Below, piece by piece: positions 1 to 10,081 of a stretch of 64,000 nt of DNA; positions within the stretch are counted from its first letter, which is position 1, and each line of letters starts with the position of its first letter. This DNA comes from Meira nashicola (Eukaryota; Basidiomycota; Exobasidiomycetes; Exobasidiales; Brachybasidiaceae): NCBI GenBank assembly GCA_001600355.1, contig BCJU01000001.1, positions 4,402,013-4,466,012 of the forward strand, given 5' to 3'. The translations under genes were made by a program, and so were the position numbers. Below the pieces are notes generated by a model. The model made no database searches, was not told the origin of the DNA, and was given only the letters and a program-made list of their open reading frames with translations.

Positions 1-311
1 AGCGCTAGCTGCAAAGAAAGGCTGTAGTGAAAAATGACAATCAGCATCATATAACCTTGTTCTTCCTATTGAAATTCACTCACCATAGCTTTAGCAAAGA
101 ACCAATCCCATTGACGAACAGCGACTTCGATTGGAATTCCATTTTGCTGTCTAGAAGCTGGATTTGAGATCAAAGGAACTAAACCGAAAATATTTGCACC
201 AACATTTGCAAAGAAAAAGAAACTTGAAAATCCAATTCCTGCTCCTGTTAAGAATCGATAAGGTGTCACATTTGACAAAGCATGATTAAAGACAAATGAT
301 AGATCAGACAT
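1..311 (-). CDS. DUF1772-like small membrane protein, 3' end beyond left edge
   Basis: Partial gene read leftwards. The first exon (311 down to 84) encodes 76 residues starting MSDLSFVF; the ATG at 309-311 is the first in frame. It ends at a clear 5' splice site (ATG|GTGAGT). A 3' site CTACAG at 24-22 lets a second exon begin at 21 in phase 0 (PFFAASA) and leave the window. The visible part has one hydrophobic segment (about residues 17-40) and then an R-x-W-D-W element before the exon end. That pattern resembles the DUF1772/anthrone-oxygenase-like family of four-span fungal proteins, which sit in membranes and sometimes accompany polyketide genes. Family assignment is by eye and only the N-terminal half is visible. 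Confidence 0.5.
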
Positions 312-892
312 TTTCAATGGAAAAATGATAAAAAGAGATAAGGTGGAAGGTTGATAGAGTGTTCAAGAATTGGGAAAAGGGTAAAAACAGTATGATCTGT
401 GCGTGCATATTGGACCCATGTACATGCATCTCCTTAATCTATAATAAAGTTGGCGCGTCTACTCTGATCCTACTCGGGAAGGGAAATATGGCGGGAAATG
501 GTTTTTATCTGCCCTTGCGCGCCAACTTTATTCATGCACAGCCGCTTTCCACCAAATCTGTATAAATTAAAAGGGCCCGTTAACCCACACGTTCCTACTT
601 ATGCAACCTAAACGGAACCTTCCGCCAATTTTTTGAGGCAGACAGACAGACACGCACAAAGTTGGACTTTTATTTCTTTTTTGGCTATGCTGTGCAAATT
701 TATTCTTTTTGACCTGATTCCATGTGACATTTGCACTGCAATTTTTTATTCTCCGACAGAAAGTTGAGACAATGTGTATAAGCTGTCAAACAGAAAGTGT
801 TGTACAGAAATTGAATAAGATATAAAAAGGAGAAGATTTGTGATCTGATGTTAAAGGTTGAATCTTCATCCATCCTTTTTTCCAAATAAATC
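312..892. other. Intergenic, divergent promoter region
   Basis: This 580-base stretch separates the leftward DUF1772-like gene from the rightward GH114 gene. Short open frames inside it have no recognisable protein character. A TATAAAAAG box lies near its right end (821-829). Nothing else stands out. Confidence 0.6.
821..829 (+). promoter_or_regulatory. TATA box of the first GH114 gene
   Basis: TATAAAAAG, 64 bases upstream of the ATG at 893. The same nine bases occur at a similar distance before three other genes in this window (near 21587, 33687 and 41906). Confidence 0.55.
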
Positions 893-1882
893 ATGAGCGA
901 TATCGAAATAAATAAAGCATCCTCTTCCTTCGAGGAAGAAAGTAGAAAGACAAGCCAACGTAAATATATCCTCGCTGGACTTGGCTTATTATTGCTTATC
1001 GCTATCGGATTAGGAGTTGGATTGGGTGTTGGATTAAGTCGCAAAAATGATGACAGTTCAGATGATAGTGGCTCGAATGAGTCATCATCAGATCCATCAG
1101 GACCAACGTTAAGCAATAATAGTTCAAGCAGTAATTCATCTATTTGGCAACCTTCAGCGGGTACTACATGGAATTACCTTTTATTAAGTCCTCCTTTAAG
1201 CAATGCAACAAATGGAACTCAAGCTTTAGGAATGGATTTATTCGATGTTAAAACAGAAATCGTACAAGGTCTACAAGCAAATGGAGCAAAAGTTATTTGT
1301 TATTTTAGTGCAGGAAGTTATGAAGATTGGAGACCTGATCAATCACAGTTTCAATCAAACGATTTAGGTAAATCACTTAAAGGTTGGAAAGGTGAAAAGT
1401 GGCTAAATGTTAGTTCACCAAGTGTTCATAAAATTATGGAAGCAAGAATGGACTTAGCAGTTGAAAAGCATTGTGATGCAATAGATCCAGACAATGTTGA
1501 TGGATACGATAATGATAACGGATTAGGTTTAACTGAAACGGATGCAATCAATTACCTAAGCTTTTTATCAACTGCAGCTCATTCTCGTGGATTAGCAATC
1601 GGCTTAAAGAATGCGGGTGGAATTGTGGATAATGTAGTAAACGCTTTTCAATTTAGCGTTCAAGAACAATGTGAACAAACAAAAGAATGTGAACAATATA
1701 CACCTTTTATTTCACAAAATAAACCAGTCTTTCATGTCGAATATCCAAAAGGTGATAAAACAAACGATAACGTCAATATATCCGATAGCCAAAAACAAGA
1801 AATTTGTAACGATTCAACTGCAAAAGGGTTTTCTACTATTATGAAGAATATGAGTTTAGATAGTTGGATTGAATCTTGTTAA
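893..1882 (+). CDS. Membrane-anchored GH114 glycosidase (endo-alpha-1,4-polygalactosaminidase family), copy 1
   Basis: 329 residues, no intron. Residues 1-24 are polar, 25-48 form one Gly/Leu-rich membrane segment, about 50-85 are a Ser/Asn/Asp linker, and the rest is a GH114 (TIM-barrel) domain starting near WQPSAGTTW. Hallmarks are ICYFSAGSYEDWRPD (about 134-149), the acidic DAIDPDNVDGY loop (about 195-205), GLKNAG and FHVEYP near the end. Known GH114 enzymes cleave alpha-1,4-galactosamine polymers, which occur in fungal walls and biofilms. The topology implies a type II protein with the enzyme outside the cell or in the secretory lumen. A close paralog follows in the same orientation at 2171. 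The family is confident; substrate is inferred. Confidence 0.88.
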   Translation: MSDIEINKASSSFEEESRKTSQRKYILAGLGLLLLIAIGLGVGLGVGLSRKNDDSSDDSGSNESSSDPSGPTLSNNSSSSNSSIWQPSAGTTWNYLLLSPPLSNATNGTQALGMDLFDVKTEIVQGLQANGAKVICYFSAGSYEDWRPDQSQFQSNDLGKSLKGWKGEKWLNVSSPSVHKIMEARMDLAVEKHCDAIDPDNVDGYDNDNGLGLTETDAINYLSFLSTAAHSRGLAIGLKNAGGIVDNVVNAFQFSVQEQCEQTKECEQYTPFISQNKPVFHVEYPKGDKTNDNVNISDSQKQEICNDSTAKGFSTIMKNMSLDSWIESC

Positions 1883-2170
1883 TTAATAATTTGTACTTGT
1901 AATAATACTACGTCTATACCTGATACATACATGTCCCTTTCTGCTGCATATTTTAGCCAAAGTAGTTTCTATTCTAGACTAAAACGAGTTTTAACATACA
2001 CAACGCGTTCCTGCATACGTACACTCACAAGTCACAACGGTAGGTTTATAGATATGTATGCAACATTCCTAGCGCAGCGCTTTTCTTCCGTTGAACACAA
2101 AATAAGTACACGCTCGAATATATAGCATACTACTTATTTATTTCATCTCTACCATCAAAGAGTGCAAAGA

Positions 2171-3136
2171 ATGATACCGATGTACTCCAAGTCGGAGAAA
2201 AAAGATTGTTCAATCAATCTAGGTAACAGTCAAGCATGGGCTCTACCTGTATCAAGAAAAGATCGTAGGAAGTTTTTTATCGTGTGTGGTGCTTTGACTT
2301 TATTACTGTTTCTTTTAGAAATAAGTGCCAATCAAATTAAAACTCTTATACATAGCAATAAATATACTTTAATCAGGCGAGCACAAACTACAAAGCAATG
2401 GAAACCTAAAGCAGGATTAACATGGAACCTTTTATTGCTTAACCCTCTCAGTTCTGGACAAACAAATAATACACAAGTATTGGATATTGATTTATTCGAT
2501 AATGATGAAAAGATAATAAAATCACTCAAACAGAATGGTGCAAAACTTATCTGCTATTTTAGCGCTGGAAGTTACGAAAAATGGAGACCAGATGCTAAAA
2601 ACTTTAATAAAAACAATTTAGGTTCTCCTCTTGACGGTTGGCCAGGCGAATGGTGGATTAATGTGAAATCTACAAATGTTCGTAACATCATGAAAGCACG
2701 CTTGGATTTAGCGGTAAAGAAAGGATGCGATGCAGTTGATCCGGATAATGTTGATGGATATAACAACAAGAACGGTTTAGGTCTCACGAAAAAGGACGCA
2801 ATTAATTATATAAATTTCCTTGCAAAAGAAGCACATAAACGTAAACTTGCAATAGGTCTTAAAAATGCAGGTGAAATCGTTGGAAAGTTGGTTGAAGTGA
2901 TGGACTTTAGCGTGAATGAACAATGTGAGCAATACAATGAATGCGACACATTCAAACCCTTTATCAAAAAGAATAAACCGGTATTCCATGTCGAATATCC
3001 AAAAGGAGATAAAACCAATAACAACGAAAATATTTCAGAAGCAAAGAAACAACAAATTTGCAAAGATCCAACCACAAAAGGATTTTCTACCATTATCAAA
3101 AATATAAATTTGGATTCATGGACAGAAACTTGCTAA
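2171..3136 (+). CDS. Membrane-anchored GH114 glycosidase, copy 2
   Basis: 321 residues from the ATG at 2171 (an in-frame GTG at 2162 is not a credible start; ATG at 2180 is an alternative). Layout matches copy 1: short polar N-terminus, single membrane segment at about 37-57, short basic linker, then the GH114 domain with ICYFSAGSYEKWRPD (about 126-141), DAVDPDNVDGY, GLKNAG and FHVEYPKGD. The two proteins align along the catalytic domain without gaps of note but differ fully in the cytoplasmic tails and linkers, so this is an old tandem duplication, not an assembly repeat. The stop codon TAA (3134-3136) overlaps the stop of the convergent FAD oxidase by two bases. Confidence 0.88.
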   Translation: MIPMYSKSEKKDCSINLGNSQAWALPVSRKDRRKFFIVCGALTLLLFLLEISANQIKTLIHSNKYTLIRRAQTTKQWKPKAGLTWNLLLLNPLSSGQTNNTQVLDIDLFDNDEKIIKSLKQNGAKLICYFSAGSYEKWRPDAKNFNKNNLGSPLDGWPGEWWINVKSTNVRNIMKARLDLAVKKGCDAVDPDNVDGYNNKNGLGLTKKDAINYINFLAKEAHKRKLAIGLKNAGEIVGKLVEVMDFSVNEQCEQYNECDTFKPFIKKNKPVFHVEYPKGDKTNNNENISEAKKQQICKDPTTKGFSTIIKNINLDSWTETC

Positions 3137-4629
3137 ACATCTTGCTTAACCGGAACAGGACCGGAAGATCGACCACTATCTGCACTTTCTATATATTCTC
3201 CTCTATTAACTCTCTCGGTTAAATTCATGTGATGTGCAAATGAAAATACTTTCTTTTGATGATCAGTTAAGGGTTCAATTTCAGATAATCCAATTCTTGC
3301 TAAAATTAAACGTCCAATGATTGGTAAAAATTTGAATGCATGACCTGAATCACCTCCTACAATGAGTAATTTTGATATTTCTGGATGTTCATCGATTAAC
3401 CAATTCTCATCATGTGTATCAGAATACCAACATATACGCGAAGATATACGTTTTCTGTCTACTTTTGCGATATGCGGATATAATCGAATTAATTCTGACA
3501 TCATTTGATCAACTTTATCTTCTGGAATAAATGTTTGAGCAGATTCCTTTGATAATTTTGAAGGTTTTTTATCACCCATAAAATTTGCTTGCATACCGTG
3601 ATCGAAAGAAGGATAAGGTTTACCATCAAAATCTTCATAATTTGGCGCAGGATTAGCAAATCCTTCATCTCCATGAATTGCACATTTTAGTATATTATCC
3701 GCATTTGGCTCAAATATATAAAAGCCATTATCCAAATTTACCACAACAGGTGTTCCACGGAAAGGTTGACTTTGTTCAGGTGTAAGTTGAATTGTTAAAA
3801 CACATTGTGCAGATGGAAAAGCTGGAGAGATGATATTTGTTTTTGAATTTGGTAATAATTTACTGATTAATAAACGTGACCATGATCCCACTGCCAAGAT
3901 AACATGATCAGCATGAAATGAGCGACCATCTTGCGTACGTACTCCAATCACTTTCTTCTTTTCTTCTTTCTCATCTCCTTCCAATAGTAATTCTGTAACG
4001 GTTGCCTTGTTAATCACCTTTACACCTCCAATCCGGACAGCCTCCTCTAAAGCTGCTCTTGTTGCATTATTTGCCTCTGCCCATCCTCCTCGTGGGTTTG
4101 CGTATCCATATTGATGTTCACCAAATCCTTTAAAACCATCACCTAATTGATTGTGCATAGATGTTGGGAAAGCGCTCAATAGATCTTCTTGATTGTTTAA
4201 AATGAATGCATTACGTGGCATTTGTTTACCTTTTGATGTTATTTCAATCGAATCATCTTGCTTTCTATTCGCCCTTTCTACTCCTCTTTCACAATGTTTT
4301 TCATATTTTTGACTAAATGCATTCTTACCATCACCACTTCTGAAAACTACACCTGTTTCATGATAAAAAGGTGAAAATGTTGAATCTGTACGCCAAGATG
4401 AAATAGCTTGTTTTCCTAAACGACAATAAGATTCATCAGAATAATCTGATCTTATAACTTTATTTAGATCATTTGAAGCTGCATCAGAAGCAGCAAAACC
4501 ATCTTTTGATCGATCTAAAATTGTAACATTCTTATACCCTAATCTTGCCAATGTCAAAGCAGTCGAAGATCCATAAATCCCTGCTCCTACGATCAGAAAA
4601 CTTTTCTGTGAAGTTGAATCGGATGGCAT
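3133..4629 (-). CDS. FAD-dependent amine oxidase (fructosyl-amino-acid / sarcosine / pipecolate oxidase-like, DAO superfamily)
   Basis: 498 residues, no intron. The N-terminus carries the Rossmann FAD motif VGAGIYGSSTALTLARLGY (about 13-31) followed by an acidic LDR. The C-terminal part has ICWYSDTHDENWLIDEHPE and VGGDSGHAFKFLPIIG, the pattern of fungal fructosyl amino acid oxidases and saccharopine/pipecolate oxidases, which oxidise secondary amines and release hydrogen peroxide. The last residues (KQDV) do not make a PTS1, although many family members end in SKL, so a cytosolic location is possible. Which amine it uses cannot be read from the sequence. It is divergent from the transporter at 5076 and its tail touches the GH114 gene. 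Confidence 0.85.
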   Translation of the reverse strand: MPSDSTSQKSFLIVGAGIYGSSTALTLARLGYKNVTILDRSKDGFAASDAASNDLNKVIRSDYSDESYCRLGKQAISSWRTDSTFSPFYHETGVVFRSGDGKNAFSQKYEKHCERGVERANRKQDDSIEITSKGKQMPRNAFILNNQEDLLSAFPTSMHNQLGDGFKGFGEHQYGYANPRGGWAEANNATRAALEEAVRIGGVKVINKATVTELLLEGDEKEEKKKVIGVRTQDGRSFHADHVILAVGSWSRLLISKLLPNSKTNIISPAFPSAQCVLTIQLTPEQSQPFRGTPVVVNLDNGFYIFEPNADNILKCAIHGDEGFANPAPNYEDFDGKPYPSFDHGMQANFMGDKKPSKLSKESAQTFIPEDKVDQMMSELIRLYPHIAKVDRKRISSRICWYSDTHDENWLIDEHPEISKLLIVGGDSGHAFKFLPIIGRLILARIGLSEIEPLTDHQKKVFSFAHHMNLTERVNRGEYIESADSGRSSGPVPVKQDV

Positions 4630-5075
4630 GTCGGATGTGATGGTGGGTTTTTGATAAGAATAAATGCACTTTCCCCATCTTTTTTGTTTTCTTCCAAGAA
4701 TTTAAGGTTTTGGCCGATGCATATTAAAAAAGCGAACAGACAAGCCGCGGCCAAAGGAGAGAGCATACATTCGCTCTGCATACATGCATCCATCAAAACG
4801 CGTTAGGCGCCGGCAGAAAGAAAAAAAAGAAGAAGATCGGCAGGTCATATCGTTCTTACGCGTGTTTAATTTGCACTTCTGCCGAATTTACCCAATGAAA
4901 GGCTTCGGAGGAAGAAACATTAGATGCCGAAATGGGGGGAGTGGTTAATATATCTTTCTTTCTCTCATACCACAACCCCTCCAAATATATTCACATAATG
5001 TTGGTCTGATAATCATCCATACAAGCAGGTGGATGTGACTTATCCTAATAGCATATCACATTTAAAGGGACCAAG
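4630..5075. other. Intergenic, divergent promoter
   Basis: 446 bases between the leftward amine oxidase and the rightward TDT transporter. It contains two copies of GCATACAT (4763-4770, 4778-4785) and one GGCGCC (4806-4811). No gene seen. Confidence 0.6.
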
Positions 5076-6341
5076 ATGGAAGAGGCTCATACGACACTTG
5101 ACGTAGAAGCAGGTGGGGTAAAGACAAATTTGACAGAAAAGAGTTCGAAGCAAAGTAGCACTCGAGATGGAGGAGAAAGATTGGGAACCGAAGACAGAAG
5201 TGTTCAAGTTGATCGAATTTCAGCTGTTTCCCATACGATTTCAATATCAGAAAGATTACTTCATTTTACATGGGCATGGTATTTAACAACAATGGCAACA
5301 GGATCGATTGGTGTTTTATTAGCAAATCAGCCACATCAATTTCCTGGATTACACGTAATAGGAAAGATTTTCTTAATATTTGAAATATGCTTATTCATCT
5401 TGATCACAACAGGATTAATTCAACGTTTTTGGAGAAGGCCAGAATTATTAGCAAGATCATTAAGGAATCCGTATGAATGCTTATTCACTCCAGCACTTTT
5501 ATTAAGTTTATCAAATATGATCTTAATGATTGAAGCATATGGTGTACCGGCAGCAGGTTTATGGCTAAGATCTGCAATTTTAGTCATTTTTTGGATTTAT
5601 TCAGCTTGTGCACTTTTGGTTGCCGTTATACTTTATCTTGATTTATTCACTGCAAGAAGGATGACTGATAAAGATATTATTCCTGCTTGGCTTTTACCAG
5701 TTTTTCCACTCATGCTTGCGGGCACAATAGCTGGAACAATTGCCGAAACACAACCAGTCGAACGTAGAATGAGCATTTTGGTAGCTGGAACAACATTTCA
5801 AGGTGTTGGCTTTTGGGTTGCACTTTCTGTTTTTGGTCCTTTGATGAGCAGATTGATGAGAATAGGTTTACCTGCTCCTGCTTTACGACCTGGAATGTTT
5901 ATTTCAGTCGGTCCGCCTGCTTATACATCTCACGCTTTGTTAAAACTTTCAAATTCTTTCATGAATAGTGCTCAATTACCATATATTCAACGTTTTCCAG
6001 AATCCATGGCAATAATTCATCATTCAAGTTTAGCACTCTCAATCTTTATTTGGTGTTTGGCTTTTTGGTGGTTTTGTATTTCTTTAGGTACGATGTTACT
6101 AGATATACGGGATATTGGCTTTAGCTTAGTATGGTATTCTATGATTTTTCCAAACGTTGGATTATCATTAGCAACTATCGATATTGGATTAGCGTTATCA
6201 AGTGATCCGATTTTATGGATTGGATCAGGCTTGACTATAATTTTGGTATCTTTGTATATCTTTATATTCTCTCGTCATATTTTGGCTTTGTGGAAAGGTG
6301 ATATCCTTTGGCCAGGCAAAGATGAAGATAAAGATAGTTAA
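5076..6341 (+). CDS. TDT-family transporter (C4-dicarboxylate / sulfite exporter type, Mae1/Ssu1-like)
   Basis: 421 residues, no intron. About 60 polar residues lead into roughly ten hydrophobic spans beginning with FTWAWYLTTMATGSIGVLL, the usual opening of the tellurite-resistance/dicarboxylate transporter family. Later landmarks include the NP-[YF]-E loop (LRNPYECLFTPALLLSLSNM), FQGVGFWVALSVFGP, and RPGMFISVGPPAYT, all typical of fungal TDT members. Family members move malate and other dicarboxylates (Mae1) or export sulfite (Ssu1). The sequence alone does not discriminate; the long polar N-terminus leans to the Mae1 type. It shares a promoter region with the divergent amine oxidase. Confidence 0.82.
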   Translation: MEEAHTTLDVEAGGVKTNLTEKSSKQSSTRDGGERLGTEDRSVQVDRISAVSHTISISERLLHFTWAWYLTTMATGSIGVLLANQPHQFPGLHVIGKIFLIFEICLFILITTGLIQRFWRRPELLARSLRNPYECLFTPALLLSLSNMILMIEAYGVPAAGLWLRSAILVIFWIYSACALLVAVILYLDLFTARRMTDKDIIPAWLLPVFPLMLAGTIAGTIAETQPVERRMSILVAGTTFQGVGFWVALSVFGPLMSRLMRIGLPAPALRPGMFISVGPPAYTSHALLKLSNSFMNSAQLPYIQRFPESMAIIHHSSLALSIFIWCLAFWWFCISLGTMLLDIRDIGFSLVWYSMIFPNVGLSLATIDIGLALSSDPILWIGSGLTIILVSLYIFIFSRHILALWKGDILWPGKDEDKDS

Positions 6342-6757
6342 AACAAAAATGTATATTACACAATAGAAACATGTGAAAGCATATGAAACATTAAGTAAGC
6401 TGATCATCCAGATATGCGGGGAAGAAAAGACAAGATACGCTAAAGAGAAAAGATTGATTTGTATGCATAGACTATATACTTCAGGCACATGAGCAGCATT
6501 TTTGTATAGTAATCCTCCACCTGTGATGATATGCACAAAGCTGCACGATTGGTTAAACGGGCATAATCTTAATCGATAAAAAGAAGGGGTACGTAATCAA
6601 GAAGACATTATTCGATCAAATGAAAACAAAGACCCCGCAATTAGACCAGTCTAGTGATCTGACCCTGTCAAAATATAGAATGTTGAAAGGCGGGCTCACT
6701 TGATACTCTCTCTACCTTGTTTCTCGCCATCATCACCTTATCATTTATTTCAACACT
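6342..6757. other. Intergenic
   Basis: 416 bases between the TDT transporter and the enoyl-CoA hydratase. An open frame on the minus strand here overlaps the transporter end and has no protein character. No motif of note. Confidence 0.5.
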
Positions 6758-8042
6758 ATGTCCACCTCAAAAGAAGGATGGCTGCGAACATCAAGATATC
6801 TTAAAACACGTCGTCCTGCACCTCGTGTTTTGTTGATTGCGATTTCTAATCCACCTTATAATCTGTGAGTATATTTTATATTTGCTTAAATGTGTGATCT
6901 CTAATCCACCTTGTTCTTTATTTCATTTAAAGTTTAAATGGAGACATTCTTTATGACTTAAAAAGAGTTTTAGAAACTTTAAGTCCGCGTGAAACGGGTG
7001 TTGTTATTATAACTTCTGCCGTTCATGATATCTTTTTAAGTCATTATGATTTACAAGAAATTTTAGATTTAACGAAAACGGTACCTATGGGATCGCATAT
7101 TTCACCTGGAATCGTTCGAGGTGCTTTATACGTTGAAAGCTTTTTAGCTGCTTGTGGTTTACGTAGATTTGTCGAACGTAGCCCTTTAGCTGGTTTAAGT
7201 TATTTAAATTCGTTTTATGAAGTTACTTCTTTATTACGTAGTTTACCACAAGTTACGATTGCAGCAATAAACGGTCGTGCTTTAGGAAGTGGAGCGGAAT
7301 TAGCTTTAGCATGCGATTTTCGTATAATGGTAGATACTCCTCCTCAAGGTATTCCTGGAGAATCTCGTGGAAGTGGATTCGGTAATCCTGAAATCACTTT
7401 AGGTTTAATTCCTGGCGGTGGTGGTACACAAGTTTTAACGAATTTAGTCGGACCTGCAAAAGCGTTAGAATTAAGTTTATTAAAACCTTTCCTTACTGCT
7501 GAAGAAGCACTTGAAGCTGGTTTAATTACAAGGATCGTTAAAAGAAAAGATTTAATTCCTGAAACTGTTCAATTGGCCGTTCAATTAGCAAAAAGAGCAC
7601 CTTCTGCCGTTGCAGCTATTAAAGATTGCGTCTATATTGGTGCAAATCTTAACTTTGCCGGTGGTATTCGAAATGAACAAGGCAATCTGGGTACATGGTG
7701 AGTATGCAATTTAGAAATTATAAAGATTTGTTACTAATACTTTATTCTTCCTTTTTCCTTGGTCATAACAGCGCTCTCGTTCCTGAATCTCGTGATGCTC
7801 TTGCCAAATATACGGCCGATTATGAAACATTTTTAGGAGAAGAAAGTACTATGGATCAATTCAAACAATTAGAAACGGGTGATTATGTTGACTTTATCCC
7901 AAACACTTGGATTATGAAACAAGACGCTCTCGTTGCCGAACAACAAAGGGAACTCTTACGTAAGAATGCAAAAAGTGCAAAAGCAGCCGGAACAGCAACT
8001 GCAATTCATCGTAAACAAAAAGCTGCAGGTAAAAGTGCTTGA
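6758..8042 (+). CDS. Enoyl-CoA hydratase/isomerase family protein (three exons)
   Basis: Exons 6758-6864, 6933-7697 and 7772-8042 give 380 residues. Splice sites are CT|GTGAGT...AAAG|T and TG|GTGAGT...ACAG|C, and both junctions keep one reading frame. The crotonase fold is clear: GRALGSGAELALACDFRI forms the oxyanion-hole region, FGNPEITLGLIPGGGGTQ carries the first glutamate at the position used by rat crotonase, and KALELSLL supplies the second, so hydratase chemistry looks intact. The protein is longer than usual (260-300) because of an extra C-terminal helix-rich Lys/Ala tail. It ends GKSA, so there is no PTS1; location is unclear. Its stop lies four bases from the convergent dehydrogenase stop. 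The first intron carries a partial copy of the preceding exon. Confidence 0.85.
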
Positions 8043-8046
8043 ATGA

Positions 8047-9411
8047 TTATTGTAAAACATTCACATCCGAAAGTTGAGGCATTCCAGGTCCAGGCTTACT
8101 ACTGAATTTTGTTTGAACAAAAGTTTTTAAAACTCCAACACCTGAATTTTTATCTGTCTTTTTTTGATCGAAAGCGTGATAAAGTTGATCCATTTGTGAA
8201 AGGTCGAATCTGTGAGTTAAAATTAAAGTTGGATCAAATTTTTCAGGAATAATATATTCTTCTAATAATTTTTGCATATATTTTTGAGCAGGTGCTTGAC
8301 CATTACCTTTTAACATTATACCTTTTTCCATTAATGCTCCAATATTAAAAGCGTTTGCTAAACCGGCATAATCTGCTGCGATTGAAATACGACCATGCTT
8401 ACGTGTTGCAGTGATACATTCGTTCAATGTTTCTGAAGTGTCAGTTTCTAATGCCATTGCACGCATAGCTTTATGTGCAATACTTTGAGCATATCGAAAT
8501 CCGGCCGTATCAAAAGAATATTGCCAACCTAATTCTTCCATTTCATATAGCTTTTTCACAACATCTTGAGAAGATAATCCATCACGGTTTAACACTTCTA
8601 CTCCAATCTTTTCTTTTGCAAAGTCTAATCTGTTTTGAACGGCATCAATGATTACAACACGTTTTGCTCCAAAGCATTTTTTAAGCCATTGAGCAACATT
8701 TAATCCAATCGGTCCTGCACCCCAAATTGCAGCCGTTGAACCAGATTGAAAGTCAACGTCAACTACAGAATGAAAACTTGTACAAACGATATCACTTAAA
8801 AACATAACTTTTTCATCTGAAATACCATCTGGAATCTTGAGTAAATTATAATCAGCATATGGTGAACGAAAATATTCTGCTTGACAACCTGCATAACCTC
8901 CTGCAAAATGTGAATAACCAAGTAAACCACTAAAATTTTGACCGTATAAAGATTTCATTACCGAACTTGAATTCGTTCTTTCGCACATTGAACCTAATTG
9001 ATCTTTACAAAATGCACATTCACCGCAACCTATAGAAAAGCTTGCAACAACACGATCACCAACTTTTAACTTTTTAACATTTTTACCAATTGATTCAACT
9101 ATTCCCATTCCTTCATGACCAAGGATATCATCAGGTTTTAATTGTAAAATATCACCGTTCAACAAGTGTAAGTCACTTCCGCAAACAGTTGAACCTGTAA
9201 CTTTGATTATCGCATCATCATCTTCCATTAATTTGGGCTTTGGCATATCTTTTATACGAACGTCAAATTTACCTTGCCATGTTAATGCTTTCATCGTTTC
9301 TCCAGTTTGTAAAGCTTCTTCACGACTTTTATCGGTATGTGAACTGGTGATAGATGTAGGTTCATCACCCATAACCTTTTGGGCTAAATTTGAAACAGCA
9401 TTTACCGCCAT
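8047..9411 (-). CDS. Zinc-dependent alcohol dehydrogenase, formaldehyde dehydrogenase-like (MDR superfamily)
   Basis: 454 residues from the ATG at 9409-9411; an upstream in-frame ATG at 9498 would add a non-conserved leader. The catalytic zinc site is CGSDLHL plus GHEGMG, and the structural zinc lobe is GCGECAFCKDQLGSMC. The NAD-binding motif is WGAGPIGLNVAQWL with a following acidic IIDA. The inserted loop after the structural zinc (SLYGQNFSGLLGYSHFAGGYAGCQAEYFR) is typical of glutathione-independent formaldehyde dehydrogenase-like MDR proteins, which oxidise aldehydes or alcohols with NAD. About 45 residues precede the catalytic domain. The gene is divergent from a GFA-fold gene, another family tied to formaldehyde and glutathione. 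Exact substrate unknown. Confidence 0.85.
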   Translation of the reverse strand: MAVNAVSNLAQKVMGDEPTSITSSHTDKSREEALQTGETMKALTWQGKFDVRIKDMPKPKLMEDDDAIIKVTGSTVCGSDLHLLNGDILQLKPDDILGHEGMGIVESIGKNVKKLKVGDRVVASFSIGCGECAFCKDQLGSMCERTNSSSVMKSLYGQNFSGLLGYSHFAGGYAGCQAEYFRSPYADYNLLKIPDGISDEKVMFLSDIVCTSFHSVVDVDFQSGSTAAIWGAGPIGLNVAQWLKKCFGAKRVVIIDAVQNRLDFAKEKIGVEVLNRDGLSSQDVVKKLYEMEELGWQYSFDTAGFRYAQSIAHKAMRAMALETDTSETLNECITATRKHGRISIAADYAGLANAFNIGALMEKGIMLKGNGQAPAQKYMQKLLEEYIIPEKFDPTLILTHRFDLSQMDQLYHAFDQKKTDKNSGVGVLKTFVQTKFSSKPGPGMPQLSDVNVLQ

Positions 9412-10081
9412 TTTGACAATATGAAAGTTATCGTTGATATATTTCGTAGATGGTAGTATTGATAGACATAGATATATGACATTTTCAGCACACGACATCC
9501 AATTCGAGAAAGGATCAAGCTTTACTCCACTTCACAGGGTCCAACGTAATGGCGGGTGGTGCAGCGTGCGCACAATGGAAGGGTCGAGTGTAAGGGTGTT
9601 CAAAAAGCTTTTTGCAATTAGATATGCTTCTACATTTTTTAATCTTCTCTAAATTATCTGCGTCGATATTTTGATCACTCAAACAACTATTTTTCAGCAT
9701 CAGAGATCACCATCATCTTATTATATCAGGTACGGGCGTGTGTGTTTACTCGTACGTATTATATGCCTCCACAGTCGTTAATATGAAGATGTGGTGAGCA
9801 CTATATTTCAAAACTCGATCTTTGCGCGCTAACGATGTTTTTGGTCAGGGTCTTTTTTATACTAATTCTCCATCATGACATGTAAACTTATGTAATAAAA
9901 GATGAATTGCACGAGAAGACTGTTTTAAAATCTTATTTGACAGTTAAACATGTCAGATATTAGCAAATGCATAAGATTGGTAAACATTTGAGTCGTGTGA
10001 CATTATTAAAGAAAAGAGTGGAGTCATATTCCTCACCACAACTACTTCTTTCCCATATAACATTTTCTACCTTTTTATATA
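9412..10081. other. Intergenic, divergent promoter
   Basis: 670 bases between the dehydrogenase (left) and the GFA protein (right). Short open frames on both strands have no coding character. The last 15 bases before the GFA start are a TTTTTATATA run. Confidence 0.55.
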
